A DNA stretch of 64,000 nucleotides from Buddleja alternifolia (lineage: Eukaryota > Streptophyta > Magnoliopsida > Lamiales > Scrophulariaceae): positions 34,826,814 through 34,890,813 of the forward strand of contig CM033392.1 of NCBI GenBank assembly GCA_019426215.1, given 5' to 3'. Position numbers and translations under genes: made by a program. This document shows positions 11,054 through 21,832 of the stretch, piece after piece. Every line of letters starts with the position of its first letter. Positions within the stretch are counted from its first letter, which is position 1. The notes under the pieces are model-generated. The model did no database searches. It saw only the letters and a program-made list of their open reading frames with translations, and was not told the DNA's origin.

Positions 11054-12631
11054 TTTTAGGTATATGCCCTAGATGCCAATGAGGACAAATAGATTGTATA
11101 GGGAATCAATTATGTTGTACGAACTTATATCTAATAAAGGCATTTAATCTTCTGTTCATATAAAACTTCATGGAATTAATAAGTATTGAACAAATAGTCC
11201 ATGTGTACCAAGGTTGACTCTTATTCCTGATCACTTAAAAGGGTTCACAATTTAAGGAATCTCAATTGGGCATTAAGATTCGACTTGTATGACACATCCT
11301 CTGACAAGGAGTGCTAGTTGGACACTATGTGATAGTGAGAACACGTGTCATAGATATACCAATGGAATTGATATATTCGAACAAGGCTCACAATAATCCG
11401 ATCACATGGGTATTTACTTTGTGACTGTCAATGATTGGATTACTGACCATAATACTATGTGTGAGCCTTAGATCTGAGGGTTCATGATCTATGTACTTGT
11501 ACTGTTGAATCTGTTATTAGAGTAGTTAGGCTCAAATCACCCTTTGGTGGGGCCGATCTCGAAGTGCGATCTCAATGGGTCAAATAGCACTTGTGAAGTG
11601 ATCGCCAAGATGGGGTTCACTGTCTTAATAGTAACGATAAAGTATGTTGTGCGATCATAGGCAAATGAAATTATGAGCCTTTGGCCAAAGAAATGAAACT
11701 AACTCGTGTGGGACATGGAGGGTAGTTTGGTAATTTTACTATGCTATGATTAAATGCACAGTATCAAGTTTAGTGAGTTTGACATATACCATGACTCTCA
11801 CTTGAGCGGGATACGTTAGTGAAGGACTTCTACACATATGGTATTTACGGTCCAGAGGTTCATAAATGATTCGTTCCTTTCGTACTCAATTGGGTTATGA
11901 TGTGAGTCCACGAGATTGGTTTAGTGCCACTCACATCTTTTGGTAATTCCTCCCATTGCCAATTGAGACGAACCTAAAGAGTCGCGCTATAAGAAACAAA
12001 CAGAATGTCTTTTTGTGTTAATTTTTTAGAAAGATATAATTAATTGGACGGATTGATTTATTGGTTAAATCAATAAATTAAGTATTTAATTTAATTAGAG
12101 TAAATTAATAATTTGAGTGGAAAATTAATTAAATGGAAATAATTGGATTTAAAAAGGATTTAAATTAAATATATATTAAAAGGTGGACTAAGTTGACTGG
12201 GCCAACTTAAGCCCACCTTACACGTCCAAGAAGCCCTAGGGGCGGCTACTAGGAGTCCAAGGAAGGACTCCTACTTGTTGCTTAAGTCAATAGAGTTGTA
12301 AGTTAACTTCCACTGCAACAAGAAACCCTAATCCTAATTGCATAACACAAAAGGAAGGCGATCTTATCCCAAAAACCCTCCCTAGCCGTCCACCACTACC
12401 ATCGAGGAGGTTTTTGGAGATCTTTGGAAGGCTCGTTTTGCGTGGATCTTTGGAGACTGGAATTCTTGGAGTTGCTATTATGCGAATTCAAGAAAATGAA
12501 ATCGATAAGGTTATCAACTTCGTTTAATTTTTGAAAAAACCTTTGAAAATCATCAAACCACGTTAAAGTGATTCGACTTCAGGAATCCTAAATTATTCCA
12601 CTGCATTTTTCGCTCAAAGGGATTCCTAACA
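11054..12631 (+). mobile_element. 3' LTR of Copia element D
   Basis: Starts TTTTAGGTATATGCCC (family start TGTTAGG, here with G changed to T) straight after the polypurine tract and ends GGATTCCTAACA at 12631. About 1.58 kb. Its first ~490 bp match the reverse complement of 6239-6726. The following five bases, ATTAA, would be the target duplication, but the partner LTR is gone. Confidence 0.85.
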
Positions 12632-13480
12632 ATTAATATATTTTTTATGAACTTAAATTATCATAGAAAAAATATATTCATACAGATTCAAGATATTTAA
12701 TATGAACCACTGATTTCTACCAGATCTATGGCTGTTATATATCGAATATTTTATAAGTATTTAAAAATGACCATTGATTTTAGGAGATCAGATCCAATGG
12801 TTGATAGATTAAGGGTAGAATGGTCCTTTATTAGAATTCTTTTTATAACCTGCCTCATAACAGACGAGTGGTGCATGTGGGGAGTTAAATTTCCCTTAGC
12901 CATGGTGGAATGTCCCTTGGCCATGGGCAAAACCATTTGACCAAGGCTTCGCCTGGGCTATAGTCGCGGTATTTGCAAGCATGTCGAAAATAATCAACGA
13001 CTCATAGTCATTGTCAATATTTTGTTCAATATAAAGATCATGACTTTTTAGCCATTACAAAAACGTATTTAATTAACATTTCTTCTGCCAAAACTAGTTA
13101 GAGCTTTAAAATAGTTAACATTAATCTTTTCTGCTACGGCTCAGGACAGTGTGACAATAAAAATGTCAACCACGACTAAATTAGTGGTGGGTTTGGCCTA
13201 CTATGAACCATGACTTCATTACTAATATTTAATTTTCATCAGCTGTCGGTTGTATTTAACCTTCCCCAATTATAGGATGTGGCGTTGTTGTAGTGGCTAA
13301 TTTGAACACAGTGACAAATTTTGCGTGTGAAAAATAGAAAATGACGGGACGTCAGTTACCCGCCGTCTAGCAAATTAAAGTTCCAATTCTGAAAGTGATG
13401 AAAATACAAGACTAAAAATGCATTTTGCCCTTATAAAGTCAGTCAAGAACCTTGTCAGGGTCCCACTGGAGCTCCTTGTG
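12632..13480. other. Intergenic DNA and distal promoter of the ATL gene
   Basis: No coding signal or recognisable element. Near 12768-12828 there is a degenerate inverted-repeat-like phrase ('gaccattgatttta...gggtagaatggtc'). Near 13342-13367 GACGGG and CCCGCCGTC flank an ACGT core (GGGACGTCAG), a possible bZIP site. GTCAA cores (minus-strand TTGAC, W-box-like) occur near 13164 and 13442. Confidence 0.4.
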
Positions 13481-13488
13481 AGCATCTA

Positions 13489-13498
13489 GATATATAGA
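13489..13498 (+). promoter_or_regulatory. Candidate TATA box of the ATL gene
   Basis: GATATATAGA lies about 260 bp upstream of the preferred start codon. A start site ~30 bp downstream would give a 5' leader of roughly 230 bases containing the small ORF at 13519-13578. Assignment is by sequence alone. Confidence 0.45.
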
Positions 13499-13518
13499 GA
13501 AACATTCAAAGATCCAAA

Positions 13519-13578
13519 ATGTTGGATATGTTTTTCCAAGAAACCAACGAGCAAGAGGAAAAAGATGTACTCTTCTAA
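13519..13578 (+). promoter_or_regulatory. Upstream ORF (19 codons) in the ATL leader
   Basis: An ATG at 13519 opens a 19-codon frame (MLDMFFQETNEQEEKDVLF) ending in TAA at 13576-13578, before the ATL start. If the mRNA begins near the candidate TATA box this uORF would be scanned first and could damp translation. Whether it is translated or conserved cannot be seen here. Confidence 0.4.
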
Positions 13579-13754
13579 GAAGTCAATATTCCACAGTCAA
13601 CACCCTTGAATTTAATTTGTTTCCCTTCTTTGAATTTTCATATAATTATTCCATGGAGACCCGTTATAAGCTCAAGCATAACATAAGACATTCACACATC
13701 CTCTTAACCTCAATAAATCTGATAAAACTGTTCCTACTCCATCCCAAATCCACC

Positions 13755-14438
13755 ATGGAAAACGATGAGGATAATTCAGTATTTTTTCGCCGTAGAACCG
13801 ATTACGATTGGGACAGTACCATCATGGTGGCAGCGATAATTTCATTATCCTTTGTTGTCATACTTGTCACAATCCTCTACATTTACGCGAGATGCATACT
13901 CCGACGCCAAGCGCGTCGCCAGGCTGCCCTGCACCACCTCACCATCATCACGGGCTTAGCCACAACAGAGCCACCAAGAAGGGGCCTGGACCCATCAGTT
14001 ATCGCCTCCTTGCCTATATTCGTAATCAAACAGCCTAGTACTGGCTATACCAACGAGATGGGACCAATGGAGTGTTCAGTTTGTTTGAGCCTGTTAGAGG
14101 ATGGTGAAATGGGAAGGACTTTGCCAAATTGCAAGCATACTTTCCATGCAGAATGCGTAGATAAATGGTTTGTTTCAAACTCAACTTGTCCAGTTTGTCG
14201 AACGGAGGCTGAGCCCGGGGAGAGTGTGGCGGTTGTCGTCGAAGCAACACCATCGGCTCCACCAGCCGAAGGGACATTGGACGGTGGAGGATTCTCCCAA
14301 CCGTCGCCAAAAGTTAGTGGATCGAGCTCGAGGTTAAGTTCATTCAAAAGGATTCTTAGTAGAGAGAGATCATCTAAGAGGATGCAAACTCAATCTTGTG
14401 CGCAAGAAGATGGCTTATCAGATGTTGAGAGGCAATGA
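13755..14438 (+). CDS. ATL-family RING-H2 E3 ubiquitin ligase, membrane-anchored
   Basis: A 227-residue protein with the ATL layout: acidic N-terminus, one membrane span (about 22-44), basic stretch, GLD motif (77-79), RING-H2 finger (107-148) and a Ser-rich tail. The finger reads C107-x2-C110-x15-C126-x-H128-x2-H131-x2-C134-x10-C145-x2-C148, all eight zinc ligands present, with Pro before the third Cys and Trp in DKW. Family members transfer ubiquitin from an E2 to targets at membranes, often in defence responses; its target is unknown. The gene is one exon, as usual for ATLs. The start at 13755 has strong context (ACCATGG) and puts the span in the normal place. An in-frame ATG at 13653 would add 34 residues in weaker context. 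It is the only intact host gene seen in the window. Which ATL number it is cannot be told. Confidence 0.93.
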   Translation: MENDEDNSVFFRRRTDYDWDSTIMVAAIISLSFVVILVTILYIYARCILRRQARRQAALHHLTIITGLATTEPPRRGLDPSVIASLPIFVIKQPSTGYTNEMGPMECSVCLSLLEDGEMGRTLPNCKHTFHAECVDKWFVSNSTCPVCRTEAEPGESVAVVVEATPSAPPAEGTLDGGGFSQPSPKVSGSSSRLSSFKRILSRERSSKRMQTQSCAQEDGLSDVERQ

Positions 14439-14876
14439 ATTTATTTTAATTAGTTAAAGGTAAAAAGCATCACTTTTCCCTTGATGCTTCTCCTTTTTTC
14501 ACCTATCAATTGCATATTGTGATTATATATACATACCAGAGATAAGGAATGGAATTCTTTGGGCCACACAGCTTTTGGACATTAAGATTCTTTCTTTTCC
14601 TTTTTTTTTTCTTTTACGATCTTTCGTTTGATGATTTGATAACGTACAAAAAATTAGTAAAATCCTTGTGCTCGATTTTTCAATGTTTGAACGTATGCTA
14701 TGTTTTTTTATATGTTTAGTTGATCTGTCGCATGAAACGATTGTACACATTACTCTGGATATACATAAATATTATATATATGTTTTAATTATGTATAATT
14801 ATTCGTGTAAATCAATTATGTTCAGTTCAATTATAGTTATTATATGTTTAGTTTCCAAAATCTATTTGGTAGAATA
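14439..14876 (+). other. 3' flank of the ATL gene
   Basis: AT-rich, with a pyrimidine-rich run near 14590-14620. It probably contains the 3' UTR, but no clear canonical polyadenylation signal could be fixed. The Stowaway element begins at its end. Confidence 0.4.
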
Positions 14877-15218
14877 ATCCATTCGTCTCAAAAAAGATGT
14901 TCACTATTTCACTTTTGTCTGTCCCTTACTATTTATGTATGTATTTATTGTTTAATCTGACAATATTACCCTCCGTTTAAATTGAAAAATATACAATTAA
15001 TTCATTTTTATTATAAAACCACAATTATATTTACGGAAGATAATTCTATCCATGGATGAAAACAATAACAATAAATCAAATTAAAAGCATGACATGTTTT
15101 AGAAGGTAACATTATTAGTTGTCTTTTGTTTTATAGAAAGGGTACTATTGGGAAACAATGAAAATTTGATAATTCCTAAGAAAAGTCAAACAAGACATTC
15201 TTTTTGGGATGGAGAGAG
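14877..15218. mobile_element. Stowaway-type MITE (Tc1/mariner)
   Basis: About 342 bp, bounded by TA at 14875-14876 and 15219-15220. The left end reads ATCCATTCGTCTCAAAAAAG and the right end, in reverse complement, CTCTCTCCATCCCAAAAAG, a degenerate match to the Stowaway consensus (CTCCCTCCGTCCCAAAAA). No coding capacity. It lies ~440 bp downstream of the ATL stop codon. Confidence 0.75.
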
Positions 15219-15234
15219 TATAAGTTTTCTGAAC

Positions 15235-15739
15235 TGATGTGCACCAAAAAGGAACTAAGGGCATTATGGTAATTTCTTTTATCCCCAAAACGGGTCGGGT
15301 CACCACCCCCAAGTTGGGATCCGTGGATGACCCGCTTTGCAAGTCCTAAAAGGACGGAAGACCCACTAAAGATAACTGGGTCTTAGTATATCTAAAAGAC
15401 CATAATATCAAGATGACTAACCCTAATGGGTTGTTAATTAATCCAAGACCATGGCCCGTAGACCACTACCAGCTCCCTATAAATACCTAAGAGGAGCTGG
15501 GAGGGGCTCATTATCTACTCTCCTAGTAAAAATTCACTGATTACTGAAAGTAACCCCACAAAAGAACTACGAACTGACTTGATCCCACATACCTTGGGTA
15601 CGTAGGCAGCTCGAAGTAACCGAGTGTAGCGTATCACTTAACCAACCCTTAACTTAGTTTGTCGTGAGTTGGATCGGTTCCCTTACCCCATATGGTGAAT
15701 CACGTGACAATCACTATCTGACGATTTTTACTATCATCA
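15235..15739 (+). mobile_element. Short LTR-like fragment
   Basis: Contains a TATA box (TATAAATA, 15478-15485) and, about 110 bp downstream, ACCTTGGGTACGTAGGCAGC, a phrase common in the R/U5 part of plant LTR retrotransposons. A TG at 15235 and a CA at 15738-15739 could be the ends, but the flanking five-mers (TGAAC, GAAAC) do not match and no PBS follows. It is probably a solo or truncated LTR of another family. Confidence 0.45.
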
Positions 15740-16898
15740 GAAACCATTACAAAACTACAATTTAATAAATGAAAATTTCAAATATTTGAAATCAATATAA
15801 CTCAATATACTTAAATAAACTAAATTATTGAACATTCGGATAACCTGAATCGTAGTTTAATTAAGTGATTCCTACGAAATAAATTATAATAATTATAAGT
15901 TTGTATGAATTCTCTTGTTTGATTTTGATGACATGTGATGTTGTTTTTTTACTTTGTTTCATAATATTTTTTTTTTCTCCCTCTAGAAATAAAAAATGAA
16001 AAAAATTATTGTTTCTTGAATATTCAAATATCTATTCCATTATTCAATATATATGCTGTTGGTGTTATTTATTTTTTCGTATTTAATAGATAAAACATTG
16101 AATTGAAATGAAAGCATGAACAAAATAATAGTGTATAGTTTCTGAAGTTATTTTATTTCCTGTATAGATTTTATGTTATTTTCATAAATTAAACATAACT
16201 AATACCAAACATTCATGAATCTAAATGTTGAAATGACAAAGAAACTCACTTTTCAACGAACTCTACATATAAATATCTTGAAAAGTTATTAGCCATTAAA
16301 TTGTTATGAACCTTTCAAGTTTATTAATTTTTGTAATGAAACGAAATTTATATGTACTCCTAAGTTTTATATGAGTATATTGATATGAACATGCAGTTCG
16401 GAATTTAATAAAATTAATTAATATGAATTGTATTATCAAATATTTATTAGAATTCAACCTGTGGAAGATACATGTCATCATTTCCTCAAAAAGAAAAAAA
16501 GAATATATGTCCTTAATAAGTACTGAGCTATGATGCACGGGTATGGATACCGAGACACGGGTACAATACGATATTGATACAATGGTACAATGGCATAGTT
16601 TTTAAAAAAATTTAGAATACGACACCGCATGAATACATGATTAAAAAAAATATATGTAATTATTTATATACACACATATATGTAGTCCAATGCAATTACT
16701 AATAATAATAAACAAACAATAAGTAGATCTAGGAAATAATAGTAAACAAACAATTTTCGTTGCTATGACTTTTCGATTTTTCGATTTGCATTCTGCAAGG
16801 AAATATTTCGTTGTTAATAATAAAGTGTGTATATATATATATATATATATTTTAATGAAATAATTAACTAGGAATGCTGCAACGAATTATTTGGCGGG
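15740..16898. other. AT-rich intergenic DNA
   Basis: No gene is seen. A (TA)n run lies near 16827-16850. Around 16740-16810 are phrases with TTTCGTTGCTA and CTGCAAGGAAA that recur right of the solo LTR (18670-18740), so a CACTA-like element may have been split by that LTR. Near 16530-16640 is a degenerate 'cacgggtatggataccgagacacgggtac' stretch of unknown nature. Confidence 0.4.
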
Positions 16899-18625
16899 TG
16901 TTGGGAATCCTGTTGGGCATGCGCAGCGGAAACGAAAGCAGATCCGGATTCCCAAATCAAGATCAATTTGTGGCTTTCGTCGATTTTAATTATGCAAAAG
17001 ATGAATACGGAAATTTCGTCGATTTTAATTATGCAAAAGATGAATACGAAAAACTTACTTTTTCCCGTATTTAACTTTGAACTTCGCAAATCTTCAATCT
17101 TCTCCAACGGTTCAATTGTACCGTCTCTAGATCATCATGTAGGAACGGACTCGGGGAAATCTCCCTCTCCAATCTCCGTGGGCGGCTAGGCGAGATTGAG
17201 TGGAAAAGATAAAAAATAATTTTCCCTGTCTAGTATTTCTGGTGGTGGAACTTCACCTAATGATTTCTCTTGTGTTCTCTGACTTGTGTTGGAGGATTAA
17301 ATAAATCCTCCAACGAAGCCCATCAGTACACGCCCATTATGGGCTATTGGACAATAATTGGGCTATGTTGACTCAGTCAACTTAGTCCAATTAATTTAAT
17401 CAATTAACATTTAATCCAATTAAATATATTTTGATTAAATGAATATTAATTAATTAATGAATAATCATTTAATATTCTAGTTTAAATATTTAATAAACCC
17501 AGTCGATTAAATGTTCAAACTAATTAATTTAATTAACCATTGTTTAATCCAATTAAAAAATCAATTAAATTAATTTGTTCAATTAATTAATTCGTCCTAC
17601 CCAGGGACAAATTACTAGAACAACCTTCAAATACAAGATTTGATTTCCCCATCTATTCCTTTATAGCGCGACTATCTAGGTTCGTCTCAATTGGCAATGG
17701 GAGGATACCAAAGGATGTGGGTGACACCTAGCCAGCATCGTGGGCCCACATCGTAGCCCAATCGAGTACGAAATGACTAAATCAGTACGAACCTCTAGAT
17801 TATGAATGTCGTATGAGTATAAGCCCTTCACTGACGTATCCCGATCTAATGAGACTCATGAAATATGTCAAACTCAGAGGACTCGATACTATGCTTAAGA
17901 ATCATAGTAATATGAGATTACTAAACATGAATTAGTTCATCAGCTCTGGCCAGAGACTTTCAATCTTATTTACCTATGATCGCATAAGATACTTCTCGTT
18001 TACTTTTGAGACAGTGAATTCCCTCTTGGTAATTACCTCACATGCTACTTGCCTATTGAAATGCATTTCGAGGTCGACCCCACCTTTCAACAGGCGAATT
18101 GGGCCTAACTACTCTAGTGACAGAATCCAACGTCACATGCACATTGTGACCGTAACTCCTCAGGTCTAAGGCTCACGCATATCTTCATAATCAGTAATCC
18201 AATCATTGACAGTCACTGAGTAAAAATTCATGTGATCGGATTACTACGAGCCGTGTTCAAATATACTAATTCCATCGATGTATCTATGACACAAACTCCC
18301 ACTATCCCATAGTGTTCGACTGACACTCCTTTGTCAGAGCATGTGTCATACAAGTCCATACGAATCTCAATGTCCAATTGAGATTCTCTAACTTGCGAAC
18401 TATTTAAGTGATCAACTATCAAACCCTTCCAGTGCCCATCTCCTTAAGGGATGCGCAGGTTTGCCTTGACACATATAGACTAGTTGTTCATTGAAAACTT
18501 TATAGATGCCATCAAGAATTATACGAACAACATATTGTTGCGTTTATATTAATTAGAGGTTTCACAATATAAACTTGTGCCTTGTATTCTAACTCCTCGT
18601 TGGCATCGAGGGCACATTCCCAATA
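16899..18625 (-). mobile_element. Solo Copia LTR (element-C family)
   Basis: Starts TGTTGGGAATCC at 16899 and ends CATTCCCAATA at 18625, aligning along its length with the element-C LTR (4532-6238). No PBS lies to its left (minus-strand downstream) and no polypurine tract to its right, so it is solo. Flanks GCGGG (16894-16898) and GCAGG (18626-18630) differ at one base and are a decayed 5-bp target duplication. It carries a private ~40-bp tandem duplication near 16975-17050, which makes a repeated DFNYAKDEY reading in spurious frames. Confidence 0.85.
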
Positions 18626-18630
18626 GCAGG

Positions 18631-18843
18631 AAGGTTCCCTCCAAAATTAAAAGTTTTGATCAAAGTCAGCTACGAATATCTGCAAGGAAACTATAAACTT
18701 AGCAACGAAAAAATTCGCTGCTAGGTCTAGTTATCGAAAGTTGATACCACGAAGCCCTTTTACCTTGCTAAATCGTTCAGAATCACCCACGTATTAACCA
18801 TCCTTGCTAATTTACGTTGCTATTTTGATATTTTCTAGTAGTG
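18631..18843 (-). mobile_element. One end of a CACTA-like element
   Basis: Ends ATTTTCTAGTAGTG at 18843, i.e. CACTACTAGAAAAT on the minus strand, a classic CACTA terminus. The ~200 bp inside carries TAGCAACG/CGTTGC motifs in both orientations (near 18700, 18715 and 18815), like subterminal repeats. Similar motifs occur left of the solo LTR (16745-16815). A convincing opposite terminus was not found. Confidence 0.55.
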
Positions 18844-19793
18844 AGAAATAGTACTCACGTAAATATTGGACATAGCCCAATTTAATTCAAAACTCAGGGC
18901 CTTTCCATTTGCAATTCAAGCCCGTCATATGTTAGTAAAATAAGACCAAAAATGGAAAACAATATAAAAGTAAAAAACAACAAAACCCTATTCTACATCA
19001 TCTGTCCTAACCCGGCGCTATAGCATATTTTTTCTTCTTCCTCCTGTTTTGCTTTTCTGAAAATCCACTTTTCTTTTCTATTGTCTAGCGTTTACCACTC
19101 CACCTCCATGGCTCCATCCTACATATCCGATTAAACCCTTTGAATGTTTCAACTTAAAGAGAAAAGGATTCTTTTTGAACTAAAAATTATGTTATTTTAC
19201 CTTTGTTTGCTTTTGTTAACTACTCGTAAATCATCCATATAGAACGATTTTAGTCCCTCAAATCTTTTTATTTTTTAAATGATTCTTAAAAACAAATTTT
19301 GTAGCATCAAATCAGACTAATCAATACACTATGAAACCATATTTGATTGTCAATCGAAAATTCATTTGTTTTTATAAATCATATTGAAAATGTAAAATAG
19401 TTCTAAAAAAATATTAGAAGTTCATTATTCTTTAACTTATGTAACTTCTATTAAGTGAAATTTTATCTTTATTTTTTATATGAGGAATTGATATTGGCAC
19501 TCTATAATTTTATAATGACACTCCAATTACTTTATCCTTTTTAATAAAACGACAAAAAGGCTAATGAAGATCTAAATAAGTTTTCTATAGTTAACAAGAT
19601 GAAGTATGTGCATTTTGAATAGCTTTAATTTAATACTACACATAATTATTTACTCTCTCTCTCTAGAGTGGAGCTTCCTTGTGAGGGTCTTCAATGGTTT
19701 GGCATTGATTTTCCTAGAAACTCTTTTTTCTTCCCCTCCATCCTCCTCGCCCTATTACTCCTGTCATCTCCTCATCTCTCCCATTGGTCGGTC
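18844..19793. other. Intergenic DNA with a promoter-like stretch
   Basis: From about 18860 to 19110 there are GCCCA/TGGGCT motifs (near 18870) and a telo-box-like AAAACCCTA (18984-18993), then a pyrimidine-rich stretch and an ATG in good context (CTCCATGG near 19108) whose frame closes after eight codons. This resembles the 5' end of a plant housekeeping gene with the coding part gone. The rest, to 19660, is AT-rich with nothing seen. Confidence 0.3.
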
Positions 19794-19801
19794 CTTCTGT
19801 C

Positions 19802-20197
19802 CAGGGACGGAGCCGGGGGGGGGGGGGGGCTGGAGGGTGCGGTCGCCCCCTCCTCAATTTTGAAAAATCATTTTTTTACCTTTCAAAATTTTTGATATTT
19901 GAATTTCGCCCCCCCTCAAAATAAAAAAATATCATATTTTTTCCCTTTATTTTGAGTTTGTCCCCCCGAAATCCTAGTTATAACGAAAGAGATATAAGAG
20001 TATAAAATATGTCAAAAGTTGTAATTGAACCTAGTTTATTATTATATTTTCCTCCACAGATATACCGTACCGTACCGCGGGGGACAAGCCCCCCGCACCC
20101 CCCCTTTGACCTCTTCAACTATCTACCAAAAAAAAAATGTATACATATATCACAATAATCTCGCCCCTCCTCGTTCAAATTCCTGGCTCCGTCCCTG
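19802..20197. mobile_element. Non-autonomous hAT element (MITE)
   Basis: 396 bp with perfect 13-bp terminal inverted repeats, CAGGGACGGAGCC at 19802 and GGCTCCGTCCCTG ending at 20197. They are flanked by a perfect 8-bp target duplication CTTCTGTC (19794-19801 and 20198-20205). The 8-bp duplication and CAGGG ends indicate hAT. No transposase. A run of about 17 G follows the left TIR. Confidence 0.95.
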
Positions 20198-20315
20198 CTT
20201 CTGTCTTACTCTCAACAGTTACCTTGCTGCTCTCTTTGTCCCCAGTTTCACACCCGTTTAACCCAGGCTTTATACCTTCCCTTTCCATCTCTCACCTCGT
20301 TTATTCTCATCTCAT

Positions 20316-20619
20316 AATGAATTCAGGAATGCTTGTAATGCTCTTTTTGAGTCAACTTCTCTTTTAAATGTGGGGGACGCAGGTGATAACACTCCACCAA
20401 ACTTGGAAGTCATAAATGCTTTCATGCTCATGGGAAAGGTGCTAACAGACAAAGCTTTAAATACTGGAGCTGTTAAGAATACATTACTAAGAGCCTGGAA
20501 CTGTAGAGACTATGTGGTGGTTAACCCGCTTCAAAGATAACTCTTTTGCTTTTATTTTTAGCGACAAAGGAGATTATGACAAGGTGATAAACCTAGCTCT
20601 GTGGTCATTTAGAGGCTAG
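20316..20619 (+). pseudogene. DUF4283-type fragment (LINE ORF1-like)
   Basis: Reads FMLMGKVLTDKALNTGAVKN then LLRAWN, and after a frame change NSFAFIFSDKGDYDKVINLA and LWSFRG. This matches the pattern of DUF4283 (GK..L.D.....A....L..AW...... F.F.F......V....W.F.G), found N-terminal to zinc knuckles in plant LINE-derived proteins. One frameshift near 20530 and a stop at 20617 break it. The LTR at 20651 begins just beyond. The DNA around the hAT element just upstream may belong to the same relic. Confidence 0.6.
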
Positions 20620-20650
20620 CTAACAAAGCCCTATCAAATGTTAGCGTTAC

Positions 20651-21379
20651 TGATATGGCTGACATTTACGTGTTTCAATCCCATATATTCACATTATTTA
20701 GGCTCGATTCTGAGTGATTTAAGCCACACATGCGTATAATTAGTGTGGTATTTGAGTTCAAGTAATAAATCATCACAATTGAAGAAAATAAGGGAATAAT
20801 GTACACATTCCGTGAAAATCCAAAAATTCAGTGCCTAACATACAGACTGCAATAAAGCAACGTTCGGACGTAGGAAGGAGCTAATGTACGAACACCAATC
20901 AGACAACGTTCGAGCGTAGGATGTGAGTCAAGGGTTACTTAAAGTAATCAACGTACGAACGCTGGGGCACAGAACGTTCGAACATTGGGATCATTGTACA
21001 AGTTTTCAGGAATTATTAATTATTTTCCCAATTGGAGTTATATATATGTGGTCTGTTCCCAAGATTAAGAGAGAGGCGTGTAAGGAGAAGAGCTCGGATA
21101 TGTAGGGTTAGGATTATGGTTCATCCATATTCTTGGTTACTTTTGGGCCAAAGTTACATAGTTTTGAAGACCAAAAAGAAGGAAGAAGATCATCTTCTAC
21201 GATATGGAGTTTCTTAGACTTGGATAAATATTTGTCTATTAAAATCTATCTTTTTCTTTGTAGTTTTTCCTTTATGGTTATGAACTAATTTCTTAGATTG
21301 AGGCCATATAAAGGCCGGATTGATTATGGATAATATATGAAAGTTGTTTTCTTCAAGTTAATTATATTGCTACTGATAG
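20651..21379 (+). mobile_element. Athila/Tat-like LTR, left part
   Basis: Starts TGATATGGCTGACATTTACG, similar in plan to the array LTR start (TGATATATGTTATTTTTACA). It contains paired palindrome-like motifs (AACGTTCG/CGTACGAACG) near 20859, 20883, 20905, 20950 and 20973, and a TATA box (TTATATATATG) near 21040, the order seen in the LTRs at 1-643 and in the array. It is interrupted at 21380 by Copia element A, so its right end is not in the window. Confidence 0.5.
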
Positions 21380-21817
21380 TGTTAGGTGTCTGGCGAGCCA
21401 TTTGTTTTGGGCTTTGCCATCTTAAATGTAAAATACTATGACAGTCTTGTTTTAAATATATTGAATCTTTCTTTATGGTATGCTTCTTTATTGTTATCAC
21501 TTGTGTTAGTATAGATAAAGATCCCATAGATTACATATGGTTAGGGGCTGCGGTCAGGACACCTATGAAATGATCTCAAAGACCGTAATCCTAAACAATG
21601 TTCCAAGTCATAGAGGCTGTGAGATGTGGGATATCACTGGCCTCGCCCAAGACTTGTTCATGCATGTAACTCTCCCAAGAGGTCGACGTGTTCCCTTGTC
21701 GATGGCTAGTATGACAATACATGTATAAAGATTCATACTTTGGGTGAGAATGGAATTGAACAGCCCCACTAAGGATTCCTAGTTGGTGCTGTCGAACACG
21801 GACTCCTTGGGTTTTGT
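21380..21817 (+). mobile_element. Copia element A 5' LTR, left part
   Basis: Begins TGTTAGGTGTCTGGCGAGCC, similar to element B's LTR start on its own strand (TGTTAGAGTTTATGCCTGGC). Preceding bases GATAG (21375-21379) would be the target duplication. It is split by the CACTA element at 21818 and resumes at 29672. Confidence 0.7.
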
Positions 21818-21832
21818 CACTACTACAAAAAT

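Noticed and set aside
14035..14347. Two minus-strand frames of 91 and 100 codons opposite the ATL gene
   Set aside because: Shadows of the RING-H2 coding sequence; no domain or start context of their own.
15235..15739. A 5-bp target duplication for the LTR-like fragment
   Set aside because: The flanks TGAAC and GAAAC differ at two positions and the ends are not independently fixed, so I did not claim a complete solo LTR.
16868..17189. Repeated DFNYAKDEY reading in small frames within the solo LTR
   Set aside because: Caused by a ~40-bp tandem duplication inside LTR DNA; not a gene.
19606..20367. Frames of 75-85 codons around the hAT element
   Set aside because: They run through the poly-G tract and across TIR and target-duplication borders, so they postdate the insertion and are not a gene.
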